Shown one piece after another: positions 54,657 to 63,191 of a stretch of 64,000 nt of DNA. The translations under genes were made by a program, and so were the position numbers. Numbering within the stretch: position 1 is the first letter of the stretch; the number at the start of each line of letters is the position of its first letter. The DNA lies in the NCBI RefSeq assembly GCF_013409785.1, contig NZ_JACCBV010000001.1, forward strand, positions 2,356,001-2,420,000, written 5' to 3'. The DNA comes from Microbacterium immunditiarum (GTDB lineage Bacteria; Actinomycetota; Actinomycetes; Actinomycetales; Microbacteriaceae). The notes beneath the pieces are model-generated. The model was not told where the DNA came from. It searched no databases and saw nothing but the letters and a program-made list of their open reading frames with translations.

Positions 54657-55019
54657 ATGCGCGTCGAGTCGCTCCAGCCCGGCGAGGTCTTCGTCTTCGG
54701 ATCGAACGCGCAAGGCGCGCACGCCGGGGGAGCGGCACGCTTCGCGCACGAGCGCTTCGGCGCGGTGTGGGGCCAGGCCGAGGGTCTTCAGGGGCAGTCC
54801 TACGCGATCGACACGATGTCGGGGCTCGGGGTGCTCGAGGAGCAGGCTGGTCGGTTCGTCGAGTTCGCGCGCGCGCATCCCGAGTTGCGCTTTCTCGTGA
54901 CTGAGGTCGGATGCGGCATCGCCGGCTACGCGCCGGAGCAGGTCGCCGGGTTCTTCCGCGGCGCTGCGGAGAACGTGGTGTTGCCGGAGTCGTTCGTGAG
55001 AGTGCTCCAGGGGGAGTGA
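54657..55019 (+). CDS. small macro-like protein (A1S_2505-type family)
   Basis: 120 aa. It has the pattern EVFVFGSNAQGAHAGGAARFA, GQAEGLQGQSYAIDT and FLVTEVGCGIAGY, which I recognise from a family found in bacteria and phages and sometimes labelled A1S_2505; the fold is macro-domain-like and the role unknown. The start is 1 nt after the carbonic anhydrase stop and has GAAGG at 6 nt, so the two are linked. The name is from recall and should be treated as tentative. Confidence 0.7.
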   Translation: MRVESLQPGEVFVFGSNAQGAHAGGAARFAHERFGAVWGQAEGLQGQSYAIDTMSGLGVLEEQAGRFVEFARAHPELRFLVTEVGCGIAGYAPEQVAGFFRGAAENVVLPESFVRVLQGE

Positions 55020-55025
55020 TCCGGG

Positions 55026-55478
55026 TCACACCGTCGCAGGAGTGACGCTGTCGGCGCGCCGCGCCGCTCGAGCGGTCGCCGGCACGGCGACGATCGCCGC
55101 CAGCAGCGCGCAGAATCCGGCGATCGCTCCCCACACGTGCCGCGCATAGGGACTGTTCCACGCGATTCCGACGCACACCCAGACCAGCGCGGCCCCAGCG
55201 GCGGCGCCGGAGCCGCCGATCACGGCGCGGGAGCCGACGGACCGGTGTCCACCCCTGGTCCACGCGAGCATGCTGAGGAGGAACGCCAGAGCGGCCACGA
55301 ATGCCGTTCCGGCGCCGATGGCCCCGCCGAAGATCGCCATGAAGACAGTCAGAGCTACCCCTTCCTCCCCGCGATCCGGGGGCATGACCACGTGCATGAG
55401 GAGGAATAGCGCGGCGCCGACCAGCGTGCCGATCAGGATGAGGAGACCGGCGACACCGCCGTACCTGGTCAGCACCAT
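55026..55478 (-). CDS. four-helix membrane protein, uncharacterised
   Basis: 150 aa with four hydrophobic segments (about 8-32, 44-72, 85-105, 112-138) and short polar loops; the C-terminus is basic. No family is recognised. ATG 55478 has TAGGGT 6 nt upstream on the minus strand (leaderless geometry) and no SD. It is convergent with the macro-like gene (6 bp). The tRNA-Gly gene lies upstream on the same strand. Confidence 0.65.
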   Translation of the reverse strand: MVLTRYGGVAGLLILIGTLVGAALFLLMHVVMPPDRGEEGVALTVFMAIFGGAIGAGTAFVAALAFLLSMLAWTRGGHRSVGSRAVIGGSGAAAGAALVWVCVGIAWNSPYARHVWGAIAGFCALLAAIVAVPATARAARRADSVTPATV

Positions 55479-55484
55479 GAGCCG

Positions 55485-55490
55485 ACCCTA
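55485..55490 (-). promoter_or_regulatory. -10 element of the membrane protein gene
   Basis: TAGGGT on the minus strand followed by CGGCTC (6 nt) and ATG 55478. A separate promoter fits the terminator that follows tRNA-Gly upstream. Confidence 0.55.
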
Positions 55491-55584
55491 GCGGTGTGCG
55501 CGTCCTGGCGGCCCGGCGAACCGGGATGACGGGGCGCGGAGCGGGACCCCCGCAAGCGGGTCGGTTCCGACGGCATTCACGCGG

Positions 55585-55623
55585 AAGCCCTGAGGGCCGC
55601 CGAATCGGCGGCCCTCAGGGCTT
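55585..55623 (-). terminator. terminator hairpin after tRNA-Gly
   Basis: AAGCCCTGAGGGCCGCC pairs with GGCGGCCCTCAGGGCTT around GAATC; about 17 bp, one of the longest perfect stems in the window. It directly follows tRNA-Gly on the minus strand and is flanked by short T or A runs on both sides, so it could also act bidirectionally. Confidence 0.7.
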
Positions 55624-55626
55624 TGG

Positions 55627-55697
55627 AGGGGATGACGGGAATCGAACCCGCGTAGCCAGTTTGGAAGACTGGGGCTCTACCATTGAGCTACATCCCC
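55627..55697 (-). tRNA. tRNA-Gly (TCC)
   Basis: Acceptor GGGGATG/CATCCCC, D arm GCTC/GAGC, anticodon stem CCAGT/ACTGG with loop CTTCCAA (anticodon TCC), and T arm GCGGG-TTCGATT-CCCGT; discriminator T. CCA is encoded immediately after (55626-55624) and abuts the terminator hairpin. Confidence 0.97.
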
Positions 55698-55794
55698 GTG
55701 CGCCCGCTGACGGGCACCCGACCAATCGTAATACACCGGCGGACCTCGCCATTCCACCGCCAGCCTCCGCGCGGAGTCACGGGAGGAGACAGTG

Positions 55795-56175
55795 ATGTCC
55801 GATGACGGCAAGGCGGTCGTAGAGGCTCTTATCGCGACGCTCAACGCCGGCGACGTGCCGGGCATGGACGATGTGTTCCATGAGGACGCGGTGATGGAGT
55901 GGCCGCAGTCGGCCGAGCGCATCGTCGGCGGCGACAATCGCCGCGCGATCTACGGGTCGTTTCCGCAGCTTCCGACCATCACGCCGCGCCGGATCACCGG
56001 CGAGGGCGACCTGTGGGTCGCCGAAGCGGACCTCGACTACGGCGACGGCGACCCGTACCAGACCGTGTTCATCTTCGAGCTGCGCGACGGGCGCATCGCG
56101 AAGGAGACCGCCTACTGGACCAAGCCGTTCCCGGCGCCCGACTGGCGCGCCCAGTGGGTCGAGCGGACGCGGTAG
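55795..56175 (+). CDS. SnoaL-like / NTF2-fold protein
   Basis: 126 aa. The NTF2-like fold has an N-terminal helix pair (KAVVEALIATLNAGD), the motif DDVFHEDAVMEWP, then strands ending in RIAKETAYWTKPFPAPDWRAQWVE, typical of SnoaL-like polyketide cyclase or steroid isomerase-related proteins. The specific function is unknown. The ATG at 55795 has GGGAGGAG 7 nt upstream; the adjacent GTG at 55792 is the alternative. It lies between tRNA-Gly and tRNA-Pro. Confidence 0.8.
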   Translation: MSDDGKAVVEALIATLNAGDVPGMDDVFHEDAVMEWPQSAERIVGGDNRRAIYGSFPQLPTITPRRITGEGDLWVAEADLDYGDGDPYQTVFIFELRDGRIAKETAYWTKPFPAPDWRAQWVERTR

Positions 56176-56210
56176 CGGGGCATCCGACATATCGGTGTCA
56201 CCGCGTCGGC

Positions 56211-56216
56211 TAGACT
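56211..56216 (+). promoter_or_regulatory. -10 element of tRNA-Pro
   Basis: TAGACT, 41 nt before the mature tRNA 5' end. The same hexamer that serves mnmA, ligA and the lipoprotein here drives a stable RNA with a short leader. Confidence 0.45.
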
Positions 56217-56256
56217 TACCGGGGCCGAATTCGGCGCACTCGTGTGCGCACCCGCC

Positions 56257-56330
56257 CGGGGCGTAGCTCAGCTTGGTAGAGCGCCCGCTTTGGGAGCGGG
56301 AGGCCGCAGGTTCAAATCCTGTCGCCCCGA
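56257..56330 (+). tRNA. tRNA-Pro (TGG)
   Basis: Acceptor CGGGGCG/CGCCCCG, D arm GCTC/GAGC, anticodon stem CCCGC/GCGGG with loop TTTGGGA (anticodon TGG), and T arm GCAGG-TTCAAAT-CCTGT; discriminator A. CCA is not encoded. It lies 71 bp before the tig start. Confidence 0.97.
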
Positions 56331-56401
56331 CGTCACGGCCCCCGAGACCCAGACTTCAGCCGCCGCGCTGTGCGCGGACCACACGAGGAGAACGAACAGG
56401 C

Positions 56402-57856
56402 ATGGTCACGAGCACCGTTGAGAAGCTCAGCCCGACGCGGGTGAAGCTCCGCATCACGGTCACCCCCGAAGAGCTCAAGCCGAGCATCGCGCACGCGTAC
56501 GAGCACATCGCGCAGGACGTGCAGATCCCCGGCTTCCGCAAGGGCAAGGTGCCCGCCCCGATCATCGACCAGCGCATCGGCCGTGCCGCCGTTCTCGAGC
56601 ACGCCGTGAGCGAGGGCCTCGACACCTTCTACCGTGACGCGGTCGCCGAGCAGGGCGTGCGCGTGCTCGGCCGTCCCAGCGCCGATATCGTCGAGTGGCC
56701 CAACGAGAAGGACTTCTCGGGCGACCTGCTCGTCGACGTCGAGGTCGACGTCCGTCCTGAGTTCGAGCTTCCCGAGCTCGAGGGCACGACCATCGAGGTC
56801 GAGGCCGCCGAGGTCGACGAGGCCGCGATCGACGAGGAGCTCGACCGCCTGCGTGCGCGCTTCGGCACGCTCGTCACGGTCGACCGCCCGGCGAGCACGG
56901 GTGACTTCGTCGAGCTCGATCTCGTCGCGACGATCGACGGCGGCGAGATCGACCGCGCCGACGGCGTGTCGTACGAGGTCGGCTCGGGTGAGCTGCTCGA
57001 GGGCATCGACGAGGCCGTCGAGTCGCTCACCGCCGGCGAGGAGACGACCTTCCGCTCGAAGCTCATCGGCGGCGACCACGCCGGCGAAGAGGCCGAGGTC
57101 TCGGTGACGGTGAAGAGCGTGAAGGAGCGTGAGCTTCCCGAGGCCGACGACGACTTCGCCCAGATCGCGAGCGAATTCGACACGATCGCCGAGCTGCGCG
57201 AGAGCCTCAAGGAGCGCGTCGGACAGCAGTCCGCGTTCACGCAGGGCTCGCAGGCTCGCGACAAGCTCGTCGAGCGCCTGCTCGAAGAGGTCGACATCCC
57301 GGTTCCGGCGCAGCTCGTCGAGGACGAGGTGCACAACCACCTGGAGTCCGAAGGCCGTCTCGAAGACGACGTGCACCGCGCCGAGGTGACCGAGGCGAGC
57401 GAGAAGCAGTTCAAGACGCAGATGCTGCTCGACGCGGTCGCCGAGAAGTTCAACGTCCAGGTCTCGCAAGACGAGCTCACCCAGTACCTGGTCCAGTCGT
57501 CCGCGCAGTACGGCATGTCCCCGCAGGACTTCGTCAACGCCCTCCAGGAGAACAACCAGCTGCCCGCGATCGTCGGCGAGGTCGCGCGCAACAAGGCCCT
57601 CGCGGTCGCACTCGGCAAGGTCACCGTGGTCGACACGAACGGCGCCGCGGTCGACCTGACCGGCTTCGTCGCCACCGAAGACGAGGCCGAGGCCGAGGAA
57701 GAGGTCGTCGAAGAGGCCCAGGAGAGCGCGGATGCTGCGGCCGAGGCCGACGCCGTGATCGAGGCCGAAGAGGCCGCCGCCGAAGAGAAGCCGGCGAAGA
57801 AGGCCCCGGTGAAGAAGGCTCCCGCCAAGAAGAAGGCGGCCGCCGACAAGGAGTGA
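56402..57856 (+). CDS. tig: trigger factor Tig
   Basis: 484 aa. This ribosome-bound chaperone and peptidyl-prolyl isomerase has the ribosome-binding signature in [12 protein letters not shown] (about 41-52), then the FKBP-like PPIase domain (about 150-240) and a helical C-terminal substrate domain. The last 60 residues are an Ala/Glu-rich segment ending in a Lys/Ala/Pro tail ([13 protein letters not shown]), common in actinobacterial Tig. ATG 56402 follows GAGGAG at a rather long distance and ACAGG closer. It precedes the clpP-clpX cluster as in many bacteria. Confidence 0.96.
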   Translation: MVTSTVEKLSPTRVKLRITVTPEELKPSIAHAYEHIAQDVQIPGFRKGKVPAPIIDQRIGRAAVLEHAVSEGLDTFYRDAVAEQGVRVLGRPSADIVEWPNEKDFSGDLLVDVEVDVRPEFELPELEGTTIEVEAAEVDEAAIDEELDRLRARFGTLVTVDRPASTGDFVELDLVATIDGGEIDRADGVSYEVGSGELLEGIDEAVESLTAGEETTFRSKLIGGDHAGEEAEVSVTVKSVKERELPEADDDFAQIASEFDTIAELRESLKERVGQQSAFTQGSQARDKLVERLLEEVDIPVPAQLVEDEVHNHLESEGRLEDDVHRAEVTEASEKQFKTQMLLDAVAEKFNVQVSQDELTQYLVQSSAQYGMSPQDFVNALQENNQLPAIVGEVARNKALAVALGKVTVVDTNGAAVDLTGFVATEDEAEAEEEVVEEAQESADAAAEADAVIEAEEAAAEEKPAKKAPVKKAPAKKKAAADKE

Positions 57857-57871
57857 TCGCCGCACGGCGAT
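57856..57871 (+). repeat. small hairpin at the tig stop codon
   Basis: ATCGCC-GCAC-GGCGAT, a 6-bp stem that begins with the last base of the tig stop codon. It could work with the larger terminator immediately downstream. Confidence 0.4.
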
Positions 57872-57878
57872 GTGACCG

Positions 57879-57908
57879 GGGGGACGGGTGCTGCGGCATC
57901 CGTCCCCC
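57879..57908 (+). terminator. terminator hairpin after tig
   Basis: GGGGGACGG (57879-57887) pairs with CCGTCCCCC (57900-57908) around a 12-nt loop. The downstream sequence TGTCGTCTTTCG is T-rich. It separates tig from the TPR-protein gene. Confidence 0.6.
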
Positions 57909-57932
57909 TGTCGTCTTTCGAGAGGAATGACG

Positions 57933-58424
57933 ATGATCGACGACTGGGATGAGCGGATCGCGGCGGTGTGGGCGGATGAGACCGCGTCCGACGAGGAGGT
58001 CATCGCGCGGATCGACGCACTGGCGTCCGAGCGGCCTGACGACGATGCCCGCGCCCTGTTCGAGCGGGCAGGCTCCCGCGACTCGGCGGGGCTCGAGGCG
58101 GAGGCCGAGCCGCTGTACCGCGCAGCGCTCGAGGCGGGGCTCGACGACGAGCATCGCCCGCAGGCCGCGATCCAGCTCGCGAGCACCCTGCGCAACCTCG
58201 ACAGGACGGACGAGGCGATCCGGATGCTCCGCGCCGAGCTCGATCGCGAGCCGCCGTCCCCACTCCGGGACGAGGCCGCCGCGTTCCTCGCGCTGGCGCT
58301 CGTCTCGGCCGGGCACGAGCGGGAGGGGGCATCCGTCGCGCTTCGCGCACTCGCTCCGCACCTGTCCCGATACCGGCGATCGGTCCTCGCGTACGTCGAC
58401 GAGATCGACACCGGCGTGCGCTGA
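57933..58424 (+). CDS. tetratricopeptide repeat protein
   Basis: 163 aa, all helical, with two to three TPR-like units (EAEPLYRAALEAGLDDEHRPQAAIQLASTLRNLDRTDEAI). It is acidic at the N-terminus (MIDDWDERIAAVWADET). Homologous small TPR proteins are common in actinobacteria, with unnamed partners. ATG 57933 is preferred to the ATG 6 nt upstream because GAGG is 7 nt from it. It sits between tig and clpP1, so a role in protein quality control is possible but not shown. Confidence 0.8.
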   Translation: MIDDWDERIAAVWADETASDEEVIARIDALASERPDDDARALFERAGSRDSAGLEAEAEPLYRAALEAGLDDEHRPQAAIQLASTLRNLDRTDEAIRMLRAELDREPPSPLRDEAAAFLALALVSAGHEREGASVALRALAPHLSRYRRSVLAYVDEIDTGVR

Positions 58425-58467
58425 TCTGCCCAGGGCGAACACGGGCGGGTCGCACGCGAGCCGCCGG

Positions 58468-58473
58468 TAGATT
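58468..58473 (+). promoter_or_regulatory. -10 element of clpP1
   Basis: TAGATT, 29 nt before ATG 58503, which has its own SD; a leadered transcript, in contrast to the leaderless genes. GCGAAC (half of a ClgR-type site) occurs 30 bp upstream without a clear partner. Confidence 0.45.
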
Positions 58474-58502
58474 CGATGCCACGAACGGAATCAGGAGCAC
58501 AC

Positions 58503-59090
58503 ATGGCCGCTGAACCCCTTGTCGCGACGAGCGTCTTCGACAGGCTGCTGAAGGACCGCATCATCTGGCTCGGATCAGAGGTGCGCGACGACAACGCGAA
58601 CGAGATCTGCGCGAAGATCCTCCTCCTCGCGGCCGAGGACTCGCAGAAGGACATCTACCTCTACATCAACTCGCCCGGTGGCTCGATCACGGCCGGCATG
58701 GCGATCTACGACACGATGCAGTTCGTCCCGAACGACATCGTGACCGTCGGAATCGGCATGGCCGCGTCGATGGGCCAGCTGCTGCTCACGAGCGGCACGA
58801 AGGGCAAGCGCTACATCACCCCGAACGCGCGCGTGCTGCTGCACCAGCCGCACGGCGGCTTCGGCGGGACCGCGAGCGACATCCAGACGCAGGCGCAGCT
58901 CATCCTCGACATGAAGCGTCGCCTCGCCGAGATCACCGCCGCTCAGACAGGAAAGACGGTCGAGCAGATCAACGCCGACGGAGACCGCGACCGATGGTTC
59001 TCCGCCGAGGAGGCGCTCGAGTACGGCTTCGTCGACCACATCCGCGAGCACGCGGTGGACGTGTCCGGCGGCGGCGGAACCGCGAACTGA
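58503..59090 (+). CDS. clpP1: ATP-dependent Clp protease proteolytic subunit ClpP1
   Basis: 195 aa. The serine protease triad has Ser89 (GMAASMG) and His114 (LLHQPHGG), with the Asp in the DRDRWF region. Actinobacteria have two ClpP subunits that form a mixed tetradecamer. ATG 58503 follows CAGGAG with 7 nt. A TAGATT hexamer at 58468-58473 is a good -10 element, giving a leader of about 25 nt. The clpP2 gene follows after 30 nt. Confidence 0.95.
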   Translation: MAAEPLVATSVFDRLLKDRIIWLGSEVRDDNANEICAKILLLAAEDSQKDIYLYINSPGGSITAGMAIYDTMQFVPNDIVTVGIGMAASMGQLLLTSGTKGKRYITPNARVLLHQPHGGFGGTASDIQTQAQLILDMKRRLAEITAAQTGKTVEQINADGDRDRWFSAEEALEYGFVDHIREHAVDVSGGGGTAN

Positions 59091-59120
59091 CGGCACCGAG
59101 GGCGAAAGAGAGACATCGCA

Positions 59121-59792
59121 ATGCACACCCCCACCTTCGGCGCCGGCCTTCCGCAGGGCCTCCAGGTCCCGAACAGTCGGTACATCCTGCCGCAGTTCGA
59201 GGAGCGCACCGCCTACGGCTACAAGCGTCAGGACCCGTACAACAAGCTGTTCGAGGACCGCGTCATCTTCCTCGGCGTCCAGGTCGACGACGCGTCGGCC
59301 GACGACGTCATGGCGCAGCTGCTCGTGCTCGAGTCGCAGGACCCCGACCGCGACATCATCATGTACATCAACTCGCCGGGCGGCTCGTTCACGGCGATGA
59401 CGGCGATCTACGACACGATGCAGTACATCGCGCCGCAGATCCAGACCGTCGTCCTCGGTCAGGCCGCGTCAGCGGCGGCCGTGCTGCTCGCGGCCGGTAC
59501 GCCGGGCAAGCGACTCGCGCTGCCGAACTCGCGCATCCTCATCCACCAGCCCGCGATGGGCGAGGCGGGCCACGGCCAGGCCTCCGACATCGAAATCCAG
59601 GCTGCTGAGATCATGCGCATGCGCACGTGGCTCGAGGAGACGCTGTCGAAGCACTCGAACCGCTCGCCCGAGCAGGTCAACAAGGACATCGACCGCGACA
59701 AGATCCTCTCCGCCGAGGAGGCCGTCGACTACGGCCTCGTCGACCAGGTGCTCTCGTCGCGCAAGCGGGCCCAGCCCGCGCTCACGAAGTAG
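59121..59792 (+). CDS. clpP2: ATP-dependent Clp protease proteolytic subunit ClpP2
   Basis: 223 aa. It has an N-terminal extension relative to ClpP1 (about 20 residues). Ser117 is in GQAASAAA and His142 in ILIHQPAMG, with Asp in DRDKI. The two subunits differ in the handle helix (EAGHGQASDIEIQ), as expected for ClpP1/ClpP2 pairs. ATG 59121 follows AAGAGAG. An intrinsic terminator lies 27 bp past the stop. Confidence 0.95.
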   Translation: MHTPTFGAGLPQGLQVPNSRYILPQFEERTAYGYKRQDPYNKLFEDRVIFLGVQVDDASADDVMAQLLVLESQDPDRDIIMYINSPGGSFTAMTAIYDTMQYIAPQIQTVVLGQAASAAAVLLAAGTPGKRLALPNSRILIHQPAMGEAGHGQASDIEIQAAEIMRMRTWLEETLSKHSNRSPEQVNKDIDRDKILSAEEAVDYGLVDQVLSSRKRAQPALTK

Positions 59793-59818
59793 GCGAAGCC
59801 TCAGCGGATGCTCCGCCC

Positions 59819-59859
59819 GCGCCCCGTCGCCCGGAAGGGTGGCGGGGCGCTCGTTTTCG
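59819..59859 (+). terminator. intrinsic terminator of clpP1-clpP2
   Basis: GCGCCCCG (59819-59826) and CGGGGCGC (59843-59850) form the stem, with a loop that can pair further, followed by TCGTTTTCG. This is the only clear stem-plus-T-tract terminator in the window. Confidence 0.75.
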
Positions 59860-59890
59860 TCCTGGTGATCCACCGTGCGGCAGACGTTCC

Positions 59891-59918
59891 GCTCTGAGCG
59901 GACGGAGCCGCTCAGAGC
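59891..59918. repeat. perfect inverted repeat between clpP2 and clpX
   Basis: GCTCTGAGCGG (59891-59901) and CCGCTCAGAGC (59908-59918) are perfect 11-bp arms around ACGGAG. It lies 99 bp upstream of clpX and downstream of the clpP2 terminator, so it may be an operator for clpX or a second terminator. It carries no T tract. Confidence 0.5.
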
Positions 59919-60017
59919 ATCCGGATTCCGCGTCGCAATCCATCCGCTTGTCGCCGTCACCCGTTAGGCTCGAACACGTGCACGGGAAAGCACACGCCGG
60001 CCACGAGGAGGAGCCTG

Positions 60018-61286
60018 ATGGCACGCATCGGTGAGAGCGCCGACCTGTTCAAGTGCTCCTTCTGCGGCAAGAGCCAGAAGCAGGTGCAGCAGCTCATCGC
60101 AGGACCCGGTGTCTACATCTGCGACGAGTGCGTCGAACTGTGCAACGAGATCATCGAAGAGCGCATGGCCGAGTCGGGCCAGGGCGCGGTCGCGGACTTC
60201 GACCTTCCCAAGCCGCGCGAGATCTACTCCTTCCTCGAGGAGTACGTCGTCGGGCAGGACGACGCGAAGCGCGCCCTGTCGGTCGCGGTCTACAACCACT
60301 ACAAGCGCATCCGCGCGCACGGAACGCTTCAGCCGGCGGAGCAGCGCGCCGACGAGGTCGAGATCGCGAAGAGCAACATCCTGCTCATCGGCCCGACCGG
60401 GTGCGGAAAGACCTACCTCGCGCAGACGCTCGCGAAGCGGCTCAACGTGCCGTTCGCGGTCGCCGACGCGACGGCGCTGACCGAGGCAGGCTACGTCGGC
60501 GAGGACGTCGAGAACATCCTGCTGAAGCTCATCCAGGCGGCCGACTTCGACACGAAGCGCGCCGAGACCGGGATCATCTACATCGACGAGGTCGACAAGA
60601 TCGCTCGCAAAGCCGAGAACCCCTCGATCACGCGCGACGTCTCGGGCGAGGGCGTGCAGCAGGCGCTGCTGAAGATCCTCGAGGGCACGGTCGCCTCGGT
60701 GCCGCCGCAGGGCGGACGCAAGCACCCGCACCAGGAGTTCATCCAGATCGACACGACGAACGTGCTGTTCATCGTTGCCGGTGCGTTCGCGGGTCTCGAA
60801 GACATCATCTCGTCGCGCGTCGGCAAGCACGGCATCGGCTTCGGGGCCGAGCTGCACAACAAGGGCGAAGACCTCAACCTCTACAGCGAGGTGCGGCCGG
60901 AGGACCTGCACAAGTTCGGCCTGATCCCCGAGTTCATCGGCCGGCTTCCGGTCGTGGCATCCGTATCGCCGCTCGACCGCCACGCGCTCATGGAGATCCT
61001 GACCGAGCCGAAGAACGCGCTCGTCAAGCAGTACCAGCGCATGTTCGAGCTCGACGGCGTGTCGCTGGAGTTCGAGACCGAGGCGCTCGAGGCGATCGCC
61101 GACCTCGCGGTCGAGCGCAAGACGGGGGCGCGCGGACTGCGCGCGATCCTCGAAGACGTGCTCGGCCCGATCATGTTCGAGATCCCGTCGACCGACGATG
61201 TCGACAAGGTCGTCATCACACGGGCCTCAGTCGAGCAGGGCGCCGCGCCCACCCTCGTGGTGCGCCAGGCGCGCAAGAGCGCCTGA
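60018..61286 (+). CDS. clpX: ATP-dependent Clp protease ATPase subunit ClpX
   Basis: 422 aa. This hexameric AAA+ unfoldase feeds ClpP. The N-terminal zinc-binding domain has C13, C16, C35 and C38 (CSFCGKSQ...CDECVELC). The Walker A motif is GPTGCGKT (about 127) and Walker [11 protein letters not shown]. The ClpP-binding loop is IGFGAE, and the sensor region FIGRLPVV follows. ATG 60018 follows GAGGAGG. TAGGCT at 59965 could be the -10 element. It lacks a coupled clpP start, so it is transcribed separately from clpP1P2. Confidence 0.97.
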   Translation: MARIGESADLFKCSFCGKSQKQVQQLIAGPGVYICDECVELCNEIIEERMAESGQGAVADFDLPKPREIYSFLEEYVVGQDDAKRALSVAVYNHYKRIRAHGTLQPAEQRADEVEIAKSNILLIGPTGCGKTYLAQTLAKRLNVPFAVADATALTEAGYVGEDVENILLKLIQAADFDTKRAETGIIYIDEVDKIARKAENPSITRDVSGEGVQQALLKILEGTVASVPPQGGRKHPHQEFIQIDTTNVLFIVAGAFAGLEDIISSRVGKHGIGFGAELHNKGEDLNLYSEVRPEDLHKFGLIPEFIGRLPVVASVSPLDRHALMEILTEPKNALVKQYQRMFELDGVSLEFETEALEAIADLAVERKTGARGLRAILEDVLGPIMFEIPSTDDVDKVVITRASVEQGAAPTLVVRQARKSA

Positions 61287-61339
61287 CACCCGCGGAGCGG
61301 TCCGTCAGGCGGCCCGCCGACGATGTCGGTGACACTCCA

Positions 61340-61345
61340 TAGTGT
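61340..61345 (+). promoter_or_regulatory. -10 element of the epoxide hydrolase gene
   Basis: TAGTGT followed by CGACGG (6 nt) and ATG 61352; leaderless geometry, no SD. Confidence 0.55.
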
Positions 61346-61351
61346 CGACGG

Positions 61352-62500
61352 ATGCAGACACCGCAGCCGTTCCGCATCGCCGTCCCCGACCGGGTCCTCG
61401 ACGACCTGCACGACCGTCTCTCGCGGTTCCGTCCGCTGCCCGACTCACCGCGCCGCAAGCCGGCCGGTATGAACTCCGAGTACCTGGCCGAGCTCGTCAG
61501 CTCGTGGGCCACGTTCGACTGGCGGGCACGCGAGGAGTGGCTCAACCGGCATCCGCAGTTCCTCGTCGACATCGGCGACTCGACGATCCATTTCGCGCAT
61601 CTCAGGTCGGAGCGAGACGACTCGCCCGCGCTGCTCGTGATGCACGGGTGGCCGCACACCTTCGCGCTGCAGCTCGACTTCGCGGATCTGCTGCCCGATT
61701 TCCACGTGGTCGTGCCGAGCTTTCCCGGATTCGCGTTCTCTTCGCCTTACCGCGACGGACCCATCACCGAGACGAGACTCGCCGACACGATGCACGCCCT
61801 CATGACCGACGTGCTCGGCTACGACCGCTACCTCACCTACGGCGAGGACGTCTCCGCGAACGTGAACGACCTCATCGCGGCGACCCATCCCGAAGCGGTG
61901 CAGGGGATCATCGTCACCCACTCGCACTTCCCGTCACGCGAAGAGCGCGCGGCGCTCGCGGCACCCGACGAGCAGGCCTTCTTCGCGCGCCTCGACGCGG
62001 CCCACGGCACGGACGGCGCGTATGGGCACGTGCAGGCGACGCGCCCCGACACGCTCGCCGCCGCGCTCAACGACTCGCCCGCGGGATTGCTCGCGTGGCT
62101 GACGGAGAAGCTCGTGGAGTGGAGCGACACCCCGACCGAGCGGCCCGCCGAGGTCGAGCGGCGCATCTCACGAGAGCGAATCCTGACCGAGGCGATGATC
62201 TACTGGGTGACCCGGAGCATCGGCACGTCGTTCCGCCCGTACTACGAGGGCGCCGACCAGCCCGACGCGATGCCGTCCGTCGAGGTGCCGGCGACGGTGC
62301 ACATCCAGCGCCACGAGGGCGATTACCCGGAATCTCTCGCGCGGAGGTACTACCGCGACCTGCGGACGTTCGAGCGGCTGGCGGAGGGTGGGCACTTCGT
62401 CGTCGCCGAGGTTCCCGACGTGATGGCCGATCGAACGAGGGCGTTCGCCGTGGAGCTCGGACTGCTCGCGGATGCGGGTGCCGCCGCGGCGCGACGCTGA
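61352..62500 (+). CDS. epoxide hydrolase (alpha/beta hydrolase with N-terminal EHN domain)
   Basis: 382 aa. The EHN domain (about 1-95) begins QPFRIAVPDRVLDDLHDRLSRF and wraps the alpha/beta-hydrolase core. HGWP (about 96) provides the oxyanion hole. The expected nucleophile motif is YGEDVSANV (Asp), slightly different from the usual GGDWG; the catalytic His is in EGGHFVVAE near the C-terminus. Substrate unknown. ATG 61352 is leaderless by geometry. Convergent with the ABC ATPase gene, 7 bp apart. Confidence 0.85.
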   Translation: MQTPQPFRIAVPDRVLDDLHDRLSRFRPLPDSPRRKPAGMNSEYLAELVSSWATFDWRAREEWLNRHPQFLVDIGDSTIHFAHLRSERDDSPALLVMHGWPHTFALQLDFADLLPDFHVVVPSFPGFAFSSPYRDGPITETRLADTMHALMTDVLGYDRYLTYGEDVSANVNDLIAATHPEAVQGIIVTHSHFPSREERAALAAPDEQAFFARLDAAHGTDGAYGHVQATRPDTLAAALNDSPAGLLAWLTEKLVEWSDTPTERPAEVERRISRERILTEAMIYWVTRSIGTSFRPYYEGADQPDAMPSVEVPATVHIQRHEGDYPESLARRYYRDLRTFERLAEGGHFVVAEVPDVMADRTRAFAVELGLLADAGAAAARR

Positions 62501-62507
62501 ATCGACC

Positions 62508-63191
62508 TCACGTGGCCGCGACGACTCCGTCGTGAATCGACACGAGCCGATCCGCGTGGGCGGCGATGCGAGCGTCGTGCGTCGACACGATCGCGGCGAT
62601 CCCGCGCTCATGCACCATGCCGGCGATGAGCCCCATCATGGCCTCGGCGTTGAGGCTGTCGAGCTGACCGGTGGGCTCGTCGGCGATGAGCAGCCGTGGG
62701 CGCGTCGCAAGGGCGCGGGCGATGCCGAGCCGCTGCTGCTGCCCGCCCGAGAGCTCGGGAGGACGCTGCTCGGCGTGCGCGGTGAGACCGACGGCGTCGA
62801 GCAGCTCGGAGACGCGCCGTTCGCGCTCCCTTCGACGCACGCCCGCGAGCCGCAGCGGCAGGTCGACGTTCTCTCGCGCGGAGAGCACGGGGAGCAGCGC
62901 GAACGTCTGGAAGACGAACCCGAGATCGTGCCGCCGGAGCTCGACGAGCTGCTGCTCGTTCGCGCCGGTGACCTCGCGGTCGCCGACCCAGATGCGGCCG
63001 GAGTCGGGTGCGTCGAGCGAGCCGATGAGATTCAGGAGGGTCGTTTTGCCCGAGCCGGACGGTCCCTGCAGCACGACGACCTCGCCCGCACGCAGGGCGA
63101 TCGACGCGTCCCGCACCGCGTGCACCGCGGCGGCCCCGCGACCGTACGTCTTCGTGACCTGCTCGCACCGGGCGATGACGTCGGCGGTCAT
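62508..63191 (-). CDS. ABC transporter ATP-binding protein (LolD/MacB type)
   Basis: 227 aa. Walker A is LQGPSGSGKTTLL (about 38), the Q-loop region GFVFQTFALLPVLSARENV, the signature LSGGQQQRLGIARAL and Walker B LLIADEPTGQLD. The insert and H-loop (VSTHD) fit the MacB/LolD subclass, which works with FtsX-like permeases in mechanotransmission rather than classical transport. The permease is not in this window and would lie beyond the right edge. ATG 63191 overlaps the upstream ATPase stop (ATGA). Confidence 0.92.
   Translation of the reverse strand: MTADVIARCEQVTKTYGRGAAAVHAVRDASIALRAGEVVVLQGPSGSGKTTLLNLIGSLDAPDSGRIWVGDREVTGANEQQLVELRRHDLGFVFQTFALLPVLSARENVDLPLRLAGVRRRERERRVSELLDAVGLTAHAEQRPPELSGGQQQRLGIARALATRPRLLIADEPTGQLDSLNAEAMMGLIAGMVHERGIAAIVSTHDARIAAHADRLVSIHDGVVAAT

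Noticed and set aside
58425..58502. ClgR operator upstream of clpP1
   Set aside because: Only a GCGAAC half-site is visible; the matching half is not at the right distance.
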